DNA from: Ramlibacter sp.
Lineage (GTDB): Bacteria; Pseudomonadota; Gammaproteobacteria; Burkholderiales; Burkholderiaceae_C
Length of the DNA: 26,657 nucleotides
NCBI GenBank assembly: GCA_025351615.1
Contig: JANXVP010000150.1
Location: 1 to 26,657, forward strand
Direction: 5' to 3'
Shown here: positions 1-8,127 of the stretch, in pieces
Layout of the letters: the number at the start of each line of letters is the position of its first letter
Numbering within the stretch: position 1 is the stretch's first letter
Translations under genes and position numbers: made by a program
Notes under the pieces: generated by a model
Databases searched by the model: none
What the model saw: only the letters and a program-made list of their open reading frames with translations
Told to the model about the DNA's origin: nothing

Positions 1-130
1 GTGTGCTGTCGGCCATAGCAGCGGCGACGGAGGACGTGCGCCGGGTCTGTCCCAATGCCACGGAGCCAGAGAGGATGCACACTAGCTTCATGCGCTCGAC
101 ATCTCCGGGGCGCGCCTTGCCCCCGGCCCC

Positions 131-1051
131 ATGAACCTGCACCGCCTGGACCTCGTGTCGCTGTCGCTCTTCACCCTCGTGGTGCGAACGGGCAGCATCA
201 GCAAAGGCGCGGAATTCGCGCACCTGGCCGTTGGCGCCGCCAGCAAGCGCATTTCCGATCTCGAAGCGGCCGTCGACGCCGAATTGTTCGACCGCCATTC
301 GCGCGGCGTCACGCTCACGGCTGCCGGCGAAGCCCTGCACCGCCATGCCCAGCGCATCCTGCACGACGTCGACCAGCTTTCGGCCGAACTGTCCGACCAT
401 GCCAGGGGCGTCACCGGCGTGGTGCGGCTGTGGGCGAACACCTCCGCGATCACGCAGTTCATGCCGACCGACCTGGCGTCATTCTCAGTCCTGCATCCCG
501 CCATCCGCATCCAGATGAACGAAGCAGACAGCCACGAGGTGGTGCTGGCGGTGCTCGAAGGCCGGGCCGACCTTGGGGTCTTCGCGGACCGGACGCCGGC
601 GCATGGCCTGCAGACGCTGCCCTACCGCAAGGACCGACTGGTGTTGGTGGTGCATCCCGGGCATCCGCTCGCTACGCGGCGCCGCATTTCTTTCGCTGAG
701 GCGGCGAGCTACGATTTTGTCAGTCTCTCGCAGGGGACCTCGCTCGCGCAACGGCTGGCGCTGGCCAGCGTGCAGATCGGCGTGCCGTTGCGCATCCGCA
801 TCCACGTGCGCAGCTTCGATGCCATGTGCCAGATGGTCGCTGCCGGCCTGGGCATCGCGGTGCTGCCCGGCACCGCCGTGCAACCGCTGGTGAAGGCGCT
901 GGGGCTGCGCAAGCTGGAGCTCACGGACGACTGGGTGGACCGCGAGCTGTTGCTGGGCGCGCGCGACCTGGCGGCCCTGCCGCGCCCGGCGCGCAGCCTG
1001 CTGGACCACTTCGAGGACCAGCGGCAGGCGGCGCAGCGCCGACCCGGTTGA
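131..1051 (+). CDS. LysR-family transcriptional regulator
   Basis: A 306-residue protein with the normal LysR layout: an N-terminal winged helix-turn-helix at about residues 5-65 (SLFTLVVRTGSISKGAE, then KRISDLEAAVDAELFDR) followed by a LysR substrate-binding domain from about residue 90 to 295. The ATG at 131 is right because the first residues (MNLHRLDLVSLSLF) match where the family usually begins. It precedes, on the same strand and 186 bases away, a binding-protein/CoA-transferase/lyase set, so it probably senses the substrate or an intermediate of that pathway; this is inference. No clear T-N11-A operator was recognised on either side. The C-terminal tail is Gln/Arg rich and probably unimportant. 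The family is certain; the effector is unknown. Confidence 0.93.
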   Translation: MNLHRLDLVSLSLFTLVVRTGSISKGAEFAHLAVGAASKRISDLEAAVDAELFDRHSRGVTLTAAGEALHRHAQRILHDVDQLSAELSDHARGVTGVVRLWANTSAITQFMPTDLASFSVLHPAIRIQMNEADSHEVVLAVLEGRADLGVFADRTPAHGLQTLPYRKDRLVLVVHPGHPLATRRRISFAEAASYDFVSLSQGTSLAQRLALASVQIGVPLRIRIHVRSFDAMCQMVAAGLGIAVLPGTAVQPLVKALGLRKLELTDDWVDRELLLGARDLAALPRPARSLLDHFEDQRQAAQRRPG

Positions 1052-1237
1052 ATCCGGGTAAACCCATGCCTGTTTTCGCGATCCACGAAAGCAGCATTCC
1101 GCCCAGTGGGGTTGTGCCCGCCGGTGGGGATTTCTAAACTCAGGCGATCCCAGCCATCCGGTCGGGCATGCGATGCGCGCCGCCGCCCCGTCGAACCCTC
1201 GCTTGTCACCTGAACCCCGTCACAAGGAAACGACAGC

Positions 1238-2209
1238 ATGACTCTCCATCGCCGCGCCGCGCTCGCGCTGGCCCTGACCGCCGCTTTCTGGGGCGGGGCC
1301 CACGCCCAGGACAAGTACCCGAGCCGCCCCGTCACGCTGATCGTGCCGCAGGCCGCCGGAGGGGCCAACGACGCCATTGCGCGCGTGGTGGCGCATAAAT
1401 TGACGGAGCAGACCAGCCAGAGCTTCATTGTCGAGAACCGGCCCGGGGCCGGCGGCAATATTGGCACCGCGCTGGTGGCCAAAGCCAAGCCGGACGGCTA
1501 CACGCTGATGCTCACCACCAACAGTGCCCACGTCATCAACCCGGCGCTCTACAAGAGCACGGGGTTCGACCCAGTCAAGGATTTCGAGCCGCTGGGGTCC
1601 GTGGCCACAGCCGGCTACGTGCTGGTCGCCAACCCCAGCTTCCCACCGAAAAACGTGACGGAGCTGGTGGCCCTCGCAAAGAGTCAGCCCGGCAAGATCA
1701 CCATCGCCTCGGCCGGCAACGGCACGCTCAACCACCTGATCGGCGAAATGCTGGGAAAGGCCACGGGCATCGACCTGATTCACGTCCCCTACAAGGGCGC
1801 TGCCGGCGCCGTGACCGACCTCGTCGGCGGCCAGGTGCAGTTGTCGGTGCAGAGCCTGCCGTCCTCGCTCGCCTTCATCAGGAGCGGCAAGCTCAAGGTG
1901 CTGGGCGTGGTCAACGAAAGGCGGGTCGCTGCGCTGCCTGACGTCCCCACCATCGGCGAGACCGTCAAGGGCTTCGGCTCGACCCCATGGTACGGCGTGT
2001 TTGCGCCTGCGGGCACGCCGAAAAACCTGATTGCGCAGCTGAACGCGGAAATCTCCAGGGCACTGGACTCGAAGGACGTTCGGGAGAAGCTCGCCGGGGT
2101 CGGCTGCGAGCCGTACAAAGGCACGCCCGAGCAGTTTGCCGCGCTGGTCCGCGAGGACTTGCCCAAATGGGCACGGATCGTCAAGGACTCCGGCGCCACC
2201 GTTGACTGA
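1238..2209 (+). CDS. Bug/TctC-family periplasmic substrate-binding protein
   Basis: A 323-residue exported protein. Residues 1-24 form a signal peptide (charged MTLHRR, hydrophobic core, cleavage near AHA-QD). The mature part opens with DKYPSRPVTLIVPQAAGGAND, the hallmark opening of Bug/TctC tripartite tricarboxylate transporter binding proteins, and continues with the family's ENRPGAGGNIGT block and the YKGAAGAVTDLVGGQV block near residues 180-195. An AAGGA ribosome site lies 8 bases before the ATG at 1238. Bug proteins bind small carboxylates, and many are orphans without membrane subunits beside them, as here. It sits 10 bases before the CoA-transferase gene, so its ligand is probably the acid that the next two enzymes process. 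The exact ligand cannot be read from the sequence. Confidence 0.93.
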   Translation: MTLHRRAALALALTAAFWGGAHAQDKYPSRPVTLIVPQAAGGANDAIARVVAHKLTEQTSQSFIVENRPGAGGNIGTALVAKAKPDGYTLMLTTNSAHVINPALYKSTGFDPVKDFEPLGSVATAGYVLVANPSFPPKNVTELVALAKSQPGKITIASAGNGTLNHLIGEMLGKATGIDLIHVPYKGAAGAVTDLVGGQVQLSVQSLPSSLAFIRSGKLKVLGVVNERRVAALPDVPTIGETVKGFGSTPWYGVFAPAGTPKNLIAQLNAEISRALDSKDVREKLAGVGCEPYKGTPEQFAALVREDLPKWARIVKDSGATVD

Positions 2210-2219
2210 GGCCGTGGCG

Positions 2220-3428
2220 ATGAGCATTCCACAACTCACACCCGGCGCGCTGGCTGGCCTGCGCGTGGTGGAGATGGGCCAGCTGATCGCCGGCCCCTTC
2301 GCCGGCAAGACGCTCGGGGATTTCGGCGCCGACGTGATCAAGATCGAGGCGCCCGGCGCCGGCGACCCGCTGCGCAACTGGCGCCTGATCCAGGATGGCA
2401 CTTCGGTCTGGTGGCAGGTGCAGTCGCGCAACAAGCGCTCGATCGCGCTGGACCTGCGCAATGCCGAAGGCCAGGCCATCGCGCGCGAGCTGATCGCCAA
2501 GGCCGACGTGCTGATCGAAAACTTCCGCCCCGGCACGATGGAGAGCTGGGGCATGTCCTACGAAGCGCTTTCACAGAACAACCCTGGCCTGGTCATGCTG
2601 CGCATCTCGGGCTACGGTCAGACTGGCCCCTACCGCGACCTGCCCGGCTTCGGTGCGATCGGCGAGGCCATGGGCGGCCTGCGCCACTTGACCGGCGAGC
2701 CGGGCCACGTGCCTGTGCGCTGCGGCATCTCGATCGGCGACACACTGGCGGCGCTGCACGGCACCATCGGTGTGCTGACGGCGCTGTACCACCGCAAGGT
2801 CAACGGCGGCCAGGGCCAGGTGATCGATGTCGCCCTGACGGAAGCCGTATTTAATGTCATGGAGAGCTTGGTGCCCGAGTACAGCGCCTTCGGTGCAGTG
2901 CGCGAACCTGCTGGCTCGGCACTGCCAGGCATCGCGCCGTCGAACGCCTACCGCTGCAGCGACGGCGTGGTGCTGGTCGCGGGCAACGGCGACAGCATCT
3001 TCAAGCGCCTGATGCAGACGATCGGCCGTGACGACCTGGGCAACGATCCAGCGCTGGCCGACAACGCCGGCCGCGTGGCGCGGGTGGAGGAACTGGACCG
3101 CGCCATCGGGGCCTGGACCGTGGCCCGTAGCGTGAACGAAGTGCTCAGGCAACTGGGCGAGGCTCGGGTGCCGGCTGGTCGTGTCTACACCGCCAGGGAC
3201 ATTGTCAATGACCCGCATTACCGGGCCCGCGACATGATCCTGAAGCAGCGGACACGCAACGGGCACGAGCTTGAAGTGCCGGGCGTGGTGCCCAAGTTGC
3301 TGGGCACGCCAGGCAGCATCCGCAGCTCGGCCCCGAATCTGGGTGACGACACCGACGCGGTGCTAAGTGAACTGGACTACGCGCCGCAAGACATCGCAGC
3401 GCTGCGCGAAAGGAAGGTGGTGGCATGA
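2220..3428 (+). CDS. Family III CoA-transferase (CaiB/BaiF)
   Basis: A 402-residue protein when started at the ATG at 2220 (MSIPQLTPGALAGLRVVEM). The open frame extends upstream inside the preceding gene, but that extension lacks family features, and the chosen start is 10 bases after the upstream stop. Family III motifs are clear: GPFAGKTLGDFGADVIKIE (26-43), RNKRSIALDLR (70-80), NFRPG (101-105), and GISIGDTLAALHG, in which Asp174 is the likely catalytic aspartate carrying the CoA-anhydride intermediate in this family. It moves CoA from a donor such as succinyl-CoA to an organic acid. The gene overlaps the next one by four bases (ATGA), so transferase and lyase are probably translated together and act in sequence. 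The acid substrate is unknown; a C4-C6 dicarboxylate or a branched hydroxyacid would fit. Confidence 0.93.
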   Translation: MSIPQLTPGALAGLRVVEMGQLIAGPFAGKTLGDFGADVIKIEAPGAGDPLRNWRLIQDGTSVWWQVQSRNKRSIALDLRNAEGQAIARELIAKADVLIENFRPGTMESWGMSYEALSQNNPGLVMLRISGYGQTGPYRDLPGFGAIGEAMGGLRHLTGEPGHVPVRCGISIGDTLAALHGTIGVLTALYHRKVNGGQGQVIDVALTEAVFNVMESLVPEYSAFGAVREPAGSALPGIAPSNAYRCSDGVVLVAGNGDSIFKRLMQTIGRDDLGNDPALADNAGRVARVEELDRAIGAWTVARSVNEVLRQLGEARVPAGRVYTARDIVNDPHYRARDMILKQRTRNGHELEVPGVVPKLLGTPGSIRSSAPNLGDDTDAVLSELDYAPQDIAALRERKVVA

Positions 3429-4414
3429 CCAACCCAGTTTGGACCGGCCGCGGCCGGCGCGTTTATCTCCAGGAGGTGGGAACCCGCGACGGGCTGCAGG
3501 CGGAAGCCGCCTTCGTCCCGACCGAGGACAAGGTCGCCCTGGTCAATGCGCTGTCCGACGCAGGCCTGGCGAAGATCGAAGTGACGGCCTTCGTGTCGCC
3601 CAAGGCGATCCCTGCGCTGCGGGACGCCGAGCAGGTGCTGCGCGAGATCCGGCGCAATCCCGATGTGGTGTACAGCGCGCTGGTGCCGAACGTGCGCGGC
3701 GCCGAGCGCGCCATCGAATCGCGGGCCGACGAAATGAACCTTGTGATGTCAGCCACGGAAAGCCACAACCTGGCCAACCTGCGGATGACGCGCGAGCAGT
3801 CGTTTGCCGGCCTGGCCGAAGTCGCCGCCATCGGCCGCAGTGCGGGGGTTGCCGTGAACGTGTCGCTGTCGTGCGCCTTCGGCTGTCCGATGGAAGGCGA
3901 CGTGCCGGTGGAGACCGTGCTGGCCTGGTGCGGCCGCTACGTCGAGACACTGGGCGCCCACGGCGTGACGCTCTGCGACACGACGGGCATGGCCTTCCCC
4001 ACGCAAGTGGCGGAGCTGACGAGTGCTTTCCTCGAACGGTGGCCGGGCACCGAGCTCACGCTGCACTTCCACAACACGCGGGGCATCGGTCTGGCGAATG
4101 TGCTGGCGGGCATCGATGCCGGCGCCGACCGTTTCGACGCTTCCTTTGGCGGGATTGGCGGCTGCCCCTATGCGCCGGGTGCCAGCGGCAACGTCTGCAC
4201 CGAAGAGATCGCGCACGCACTCGCGCTCATGGGCTATGACACCGGCATCGACCTGCCGTTGTTGCTGGCGGCCGCGAGTCGCCTGCCGGCACTCATCGGC
4301 CACGACATTCCCAGCCAGATCGTGAAGGCCGGGCGCCGGCTCGACCTGCATCCACGACCGGCTGACTTCGACCAGATCCGCGCCCGCGCGCTGGCCCGGC
4401 CGATGGCGGCCTGA
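3425..4414 (+). CDS. Hydroxymethylglutaryl-CoA lyase-type enzyme
   Basis: A 329-residue TIM-barrel lyase of the HMG-CoA lyase family, which cleaves a 3-hydroxy-3-methylacyl-CoA into acetyl-CoA plus a keto product. Visible motifs are QEVGTRDGLQ (residues 16-25, with the Arg21-Asp22 pair), the metal-binding LHFHN (His214 and His216), and the signature GGIGGCPYAPGASGN with the catalytic loop Cys247. All the usual catalytic residues appear present. It begins inside the stop of the CoA-transferase gene (ATGA overlap) and is the last gene of the operon; 332 bases without a convincing gene follow. Paired with a family III CoA-transferase and a Bug protein, its physiological substrate may be a related acyl-CoA, for example a citramalyl-type one, rather than HMG-CoA itself. 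Family certain, substrate uncertain. Confidence 0.92.
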   Translation: MTNPVWTGRGRRVYLQEVGTRDGLQAEAAFVPTEDKVALVNALSDAGLAKIEVTAFVSPKAIPALRDAEQVLREIRRNPDVVYSALVPNVRGAERAIESRADEMNLVMSATESHNLANLRMTREQSFAGLAEVAAIGRSAGVAVNVSLSCAFGCPMEGDVPVETVLAWCGRYVETLGAHGVTLCDTTGMAFPTQVAELTSAFLERWPGTELTLHFHNTRGIGLANVLAGIDAGADRFDASFGGIGGCPYAPGASGNVCTEEIAHALALMGYDTGIDLPLLLAAASRLPALIGHDIPSQIVKAGRRLDLHPRPADFDQIRARALARPMAA

Positions 4415-4479
4415 AGCACGCAACGGCTGAATGGGACGCAGCAGCGGGGGTTTCGAGGAAATGTAGCAGCGCGGTCAGC

Positions 4480-4508
4480 CCTCCCCCGGCGCTTCGCGCC
4501 GGGGGAGG
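4480..4508. repeat. Perfect 13-bp inverted repeat, 3-base loop
   Basis: Left arm CCTCCCCCGGCGC (4480-4492), loop TTC, right arm GCGCCGGGGGAGG (4496-4508), with no mismatch. It sits 65 bases after the lyase stop codon. No T run follows, so it is not a classic intrinsic terminator. It may still block RNA decay or help end transcription, or it may be a REP-like genomic repeat. Only one copy was seen in this window. Confidence 0.7.
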
Positions 4509-4583
4509 TGGCCCACGCCCGCCTGCAACCGGCGCCTCCCACGCTGAACGATAGCGAATCGAAAGGTCCAGGGCCTTCGTCAG

Positions 4584-4608
4584 GCTTGGTCTCGGCAACA
4601 GACCAGGC
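4584..4608. other. 9-bp hairpin of unknown role
   Basis: GCTTGGTCT (4584-4592) pairs with AGACCAGGC (4600-4608) across a 7-base loop, with one G-U type pair. It lies in the gap before the acetamidase-like gene. There is no T tract. It could be structural RNA in a leader or chance. Confidence 0.3.
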
Positions 4609-4746
4609 GCCTACTGGGGTCGTTCAGCTCTCGCCGAATGGCCCCCTTGGTACGCCCCGCATCGCGCCAGCCATGGCTGCGATCGTCATTGACTTTGCGA
4701 AAATGTTATCCACATACTCCAGCGACCATTTTTCCGAGGACGAACG

Positions 4747-5823
4747 ATGAACAGGACAAAAATCAGGCTTGCAGTCGCGGCACTGCTTGTCGCATGGGCC
4801 GCCGGCGCAGCCATTGCCCAGCAGCCCGGGCGCGGCAAGCACCACACCCTGCCCGCAACCCTGGACACCGTGCAGTGGGGCTGGCTTGATCCGAAAGAAC
4901 CGGCCAAGCTGACCATCGATTCCGGCGACACGGTCTCGGTCGAAACCATGATGCACTCGCACGACAAGATCCAACCCGGCATGACGATGGAGCAGATCGT
5001 CGACCTGCGCAAAGCCAATCCGGGCGGCGGTCCGCATTCGCTGACGGGGCCGATCTACGTCAACGGCGCCGAGCCGGGCGATGTGCTGGAAATCCGCATC
5101 CTGAAAATCGTGCCCAAGCCTTTCGGCGTGAACTTCAACCTGCCCGGCAAGGAATTCCCCACCATCGGGGCGCTCGCCTCCGAGATGCCCGAGGGCTACC
5201 TCAAGTTCTTCAAGCTTGACCTGCAGAAAATGGAAACCGAGTTCAAGCCCGGCATCACCATCGACCTGAAGCCCTTTCCCGGCACCCTGGCAGTGGGCAT
5301 CGACCCGAACGACCCATCGCCACGCAAGGGCGGCCTCAAGGACCCAATGGCGCCGGTGTCGAGCCTGCGCCCCTGGAAAAACGGCTCCAACATGGACATC
5401 AACGAACTGCAGGCCGGTTCCCGGATTTTCTTTCCTGTCTTCTTGAAGGGTGCGTTGATCTGGACCGGCGATTCGCATTGCCGCCAGGGCAACGGCGAGG
5501 TCAACCTCACGGCGCTCGAATGCTCCTACAAGGAAATCGTGCTGCAGCCGATCGTGCATAAAGACATGAAGCTGGAATGGCCGCGCATCGAGACCCCCAC
5601 GCACTGGATCTCCACCGGCTTCGACGAGGACCTGAACAAGTCGATGGTCAACGCCGTGCGCGAGGCGGTGAACTTCCTGGCCGAGCAGACCATGGTGCCG
5701 CTCACGCGCTACGAAGCCTATGCCCTTGTGTCGATGGTCGGCGACTGCCGCGTGTCGCAGGCGGTCGACGTCCGAAAAGGCGTTCACTGCATGATTCCCA
5801 AGTCGGTCTTCACCAAAAAATAG
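4747..5823 (+). CDS. Exported acetamidase/formamidase-family protein
   Basis: A 358-residue member of the FmdA/AmdA family, whose known members hydrolyse formamide or acetamide to the acid plus ammonia. Family marks are PATLDTVQWGWLDP near the start, GPIYVNGAEPGDVLEIRI, the WTGDSHCRQGNGEVNLTALE block (usually GDSHAAQGDGEV), and the C-terminal GDCRVSQAVDV...MIPKSVF. Unlike most cytoplasmic family members it starts with a signal peptide (MNRTKIRLAVAALLVAWAAG, cleavage near AIA-QQ), so it should act in the periplasm. GAGGA lies about six bases before the ATG. The metal-transporter binding protein starts nine bases after the stop, which suggests one transcript; an amidase needing a metal would make sense of that, but this is inference. 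Substrate not known. Confidence 0.9.
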   Translation: MNRTKIRLAVAALLVAWAAGAAIAQQPGRGKHHTLPATLDTVQWGWLDPKEPAKLTIDSGDTVSVETMMHSHDKIQPGMTMEQIVDLRKANPGGGPHSLTGPIYVNGAEPGDVLEIRILKIVPKPFGVNFNLPGKEFPTIGALASEMPEGYLKFFKLDLQKMETEFKPGITIDLKPFPGTLAVGIDPNDPSPRKGGLKDPMAPVSSLRPWKNGSNMDINELQAGSRIFFPVFLKGALIWTGDSHCRQGNGEVNLTALECSYKEIVLQPIVHKDMKLEWPRIETPTHWISTGFDEDLNKSMVNAVREAVNFLAEQTMVPLTRYEAYALVSMVGDCRVSQAVDVRKGVHCMIPKSVFTKK

Positions 5824-5832
5824 CAGCGCACC

Positions 5833-6720
5833 TTGCATGCTGCGCTGACGGTCGTTTTGCTGGCGCTCGCTTGGGGCATGGCATCCGGACGGGCGGTTGC
5901 GGCGGAGAGGCTGAAGATAGTGACCACCACGACCGATCTGCAGGCGCTGGTGCTGGCGGTAGGGGGCGAGCGGGTCGATGTCGAGAGCATCGCCGCGCCC
6001 AGCCAGGACCCCCATGCGATCGAACTCAAGCCGGCGCAGCTGGCACGCCTGCGCAGCGCAGCGCTGGTGGTGCGCATCGGCCTCGATCACGAGCCCTGGC
6101 TGGCACGCGCGCAGACGGATGCGCCGGTGCTCGACGTCTCCCGGGGGGTCCGTCTGCTGCAGGCCGAGACGCCGCGCCTGCGGGCCGAGCGCCAGGCCCA
6201 TGTCCATGCCATGGGCAACACGCATTACTGGCTCGACCCTGAAAACGCGCGGCCGATGACGGCGGCCATCGCCGGCGCGCTGGTGAAGTTGCGCCCCGCC
6301 GACCGCCCCTACTTCGAAGCCAGGCGCGACGATTTCGTGAGAAGGCTCGACATCCGGCTGCAAGGCTGGACGACTGCGCTGGCTCCCTACCGTGGCCTGA
6401 AGGTCGTCGTCCTCCACGACAGCTGGGCCTACTTCGCCGACCGCTTCGGGCTTGCCATCGTCGCCGCGGCCGAACCGACGCCTGGCGTTCCGCCGTCACC
6501 GGCCGAACTCGCAAGCCTGTTTTCCCGCATGCGGCAAGCGGGGGTGCGGCTGGTCATCGCCGACCCGCATTCCAGTCCGTCATTGGTGCGGCAGGTCGCC
6601 GAACGTGGCGGCGCCCGGGCGGTCACGCTGGTGCCGTCGGTCGGCGCCGATCCGGCTGCGGGCGATTACCTTTCGTTGTTCGACGTAGACGTCCAGCGCC
6701 TGCTGGGCGCCTTGCGCTAA
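5833..6720 (+). CDS. Metal ABC transporter substrate-binding protein (ZnuA-like)
   Basis: A 295-residue cluster A-I (ZnuA/TroA-type) binding protein for Zn or Mn. The chosen TTG start at 5833 gives a full signal peptide (hydrophobic residues 3-15, cleavage near AVAA-ER); the in-frame ATG at 5878 would cut it in half, and the ATG at 5837 is out of frame and soon stops. The mature part starts LKIVTTTTDLQALV. Likely ligands are His61 (QDPHAIELKP), His131 (GNTHYWLDP), His195 (VVLHDSWAYF) and an Asp near 273-278 (GADPAAGDY). The His-rich loop of ZnuA is short here (HVH at 123-125). No good ribosome site precedes the TTG, so coupling to the upstream gene nine bases away is likely. The permease follows five bases after the stop. 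Confidence 0.88.
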   Translation: MHAALTVVLLALAWGMASGRAVAAERLKIVTTTTDLQALVLAVGGERVDVESIAAPSQDPHAIELKPAQLARLRSAALVVRIGLDHEPWLARAQTDAPVLDVSRGVRLLQAETPRLRAERQAHVHAMGNTHYWLDPENARPMTAAIAGALVKLRPADRPYFEARRDDFVRRLDIRLQGWTTALAPYRGLKVVVLHDSWAYFADRFGLAIVAAAEPTPGVPPSPAELASLFSRMRQAGVRLVIADPHSSPSLVRQVAERGGARAVTLVPSVGADPAAGDYLSLFDVDVQRLLGALR

Positions 6721-6725
6721 CGCGG

Positions 6726-7991
6726 ATGTTCGAGCTGCTGTTCTGGCCGTTCGTCGCGGGTCTGGTCCTGACCGGTATCCACGCCTACTTCGGCCTGCAC
6801 GTGCTGGCGCGCGGCATCGTCTTCGTCGATCTTTCGCTGGCGCAGGTGGCGGCGCTAGGCATCACCGTCGCCATCCTGGCGGGGCACCCGGTGCAAAGCG
6901 CTGCCGCGTACTGGTACGCGCTGGCGTTCGCAGGCGGCGGCGCGCTGCTGTTTGCCCTGGTCCGCCGGCACGAACGTGCGCTGCAGCAGGAAGCCGTGAT
7001 CGGCATCGTCTACGCGGTCTGCGCGGCCCTGGGCGTCATAGCGCTGGACCGTGCGCCCCAGGGCGCGGAACACATCAAGCAGATCCTGATCGGCTCGATC
7101 GTGACCGTGCGGCCGCAGGAGGTGGCGAGCCTGGCGCTGCTTTACGTCGCCATCGGCACGCTGCACTGGCTGCTGCGTCGGCCGCTGCTGGAAGTGTCTT
7201 TCCAGCCGGTCCTGGCCGCCGCGAAAGGGCGCCGCGTTTTTCTGTGGGACCTGGTCTTCTATGGTTCGTTCGCGCTCGTCGTCACCTCGTCGGTGCGGAT
7301 CGCGGGTGTGCTGCTGGTCTTTTCGTACCTGATCGTGCCCGCCGCCATCGCCGGGCTTTTCGCGGTCACCGTGCGCAGCCGCTTGCTGCTGGCCTGGGCG
7401 CTGGGTGCGGCGGGCACCGCAGCGGGACTCGGCGCGTCCTGGGCCTGGGACCTTCCCACCGGCCCGGCCATCGTCGCGGCCTTCGGTGCCGCCACCGCCG
7501 CAGTCGCCCTGGCGCTCGCCCTGCGCCGTGCTCCACGACTGCTGCCCGTAAAAATCCTCTCGACGGCCGCCGTCGCCGTCGGCATCCTGCTAATGGCATT
7601 TCCGCAAATGGACCAGCCCTGGCTCGATGCGCTGGAGCATGCCGCGCCATCGTTTCAGGAAGTTTTTCTCACCCCCTCCGAACGTGAAATGCGCCAGGAC
7701 AGTGTCCAGGCCATCACCCGCGCAAGCGCCGAACTCACGCTTCTGCGCGCACGCGAGCAGGATGTGCGCTGGGGCACGACGCAGATGGCCACGGAGAAGC
7801 AGGATCGCCTGCGCCAGTACATCGCCGCACGCAGCGAAATTCAGGCCGGGGACCAGATGGTCCTGACAGAACTGCGGGTGCAAGCGCGCGCCCGCCAACG
7901 CTGGGGACTGGGCATTCCGCTGCTGCTGATCGGCACAGCGGCCTTGCTGCTGCTCAGGCGCCGGCACGATCCACCGGCCGCTGGCAATTGA
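6726..7991 (+). CDS. ABC-3 family metal permease with C-terminal extension
   Basis: A 421-residue membrane protein. Residues 1-268 form an ABC-3 (ZnuB/TroC-type) permease with about eight hydrophobic helices and the family segments VFVDLSLAQVAALG (32-45), EAVIGIVYAV (89-98) and the RIAGVLLVFSYLIVPAAIA stretch near 191-209. ZnuB-type permeases are usually 260-290 residues. Here another 150 follow: a hydrophobic helix at 274-292, a soluble Arg/Glu/Gln-rich helical stretch at 293-391 that could form a coiled coil, and a final helix at 393-410 with an Arg-rich end. The extension resembles nothing I can name. It probably works with the preceding binding protein, but no ATPase gene is in this operon or window, so energy must come from an ATPase encoded elsewhere or the protein does something else. 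Confidence 0.86.
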   Translation: MFELLFWPFVAGLVLTGIHAYFGLHVLARGIVFVDLSLAQVAALGITVAILAGHPVQSAAAYWYALAFAGGGALLFALVRRHERALQQEAVIGIVYAVCAALGVIALDRAPQGAEHIKQILIGSIVTVRPQEVASLALLYVAIGTLHWLLRRPLLEVSFQPVLAAAKGRRVFLWDLVFYGSFALVVTSSVRIAGVLLVFSYLIVPAAIAGLFAVTVRSRLLLAWALGAAGTAAGLGASWAWDLPTGPAIVAAFGAATAAVALALALRRAPRLLPVKILSTAAVAVGILLMAFPQMDQPWLDALEHAAPSFQEVFLTPSEREMRQDSVQAITRASAELTLLRAREQDVRWGTTQMATEKQDRLRQYIAARSEIQAGDQMVLTELRVQARARQRWGLGIPLLLIGTAALLLLRRRHDPPAAGN

Positions 7992-8007
7992 TCCGCCGCG
8001 CCTCGAG

Positions 8008-8127
8008 ATGTACGGATTCCCGTTGTACTGGAGCAGCGTTTACGAACATCTCACCTGGCGGCTGCGCGATCAGGCGCTGCGCCCACCAGTTCCTGTGCCG
8101 AGACCTCACCTGAAAGTCCCCTCATGA
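8008..8127 (+). CDS. Possible 39-residue small protein coupled to the MBL gene
   Basis: An ATG at 8008 opens a 39-codon frame rich in aromatic residues at its start (MYGFPLYWSSVYEHLTWRLR) and in proline at its end. Its stop overlaps the start of the next gene as ATGA (8124-8127), the same arrangement used by the genes that follow. The MBL gene has no good ribosome site of its own, so reading this small frame could bring ribosomes to it. The protein matches no family I know, and a chance frame is possible. The permease stop lies 16 bases upstream. Confidence 0.35.
   Translation: MYGFPLYWSSVYEHLTWRLRDQALRPPVPVPRPHLKVPS

Larger units (their letters stand above)
4415..4746. other. 332-base gene-free gap with two hairpins
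   Basis: No convincing gene lies here. An 80-codon frame starting at 4508 has no family features. The gap holds a perfect 13-bp stem at 4480-4508 and a second hairpin at 4584-4608, both listed separately. The last bases carry GAGGA about six bases before the ATG at 4747, a good ribosome site for the amidase-like gene. A promoter for that operon is expected in 4610-4735, where the sequence becomes richer in A and T (around 4685-4735), but no unambiguous -35/-10 pair was chosen. Confidence 0.5.

Noticed and set aside
1..130. Possible start or end of another gene before the LysR gene
   Set aside because: No frame with family features crosses this stretch; it probably holds the LysR promoter, but no motif was convincing.
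1220..2554. 444-codon minus-strand frame opposite the Bug protein
   Set aside because: It spans a gene boundary, its protein has no recognisable motif, and the + strand carries clear family proteins. It is a high-GC antisense shadow.
4508..4750. 80-codon plus-strand frame in the gene-free gap
   Set aside because: Starts at the edge of the hairpin, overlaps the real ribosome site and start of the next gene, and resembles no protein I know.
4624..6417. 597-codon minus-strand frame
   Set aside because: Lies across the amidase-like and metal-binding protein genes and their boundary; composition is typical of antisense frames (His, Gln, Arg, Val rich) with no domain.
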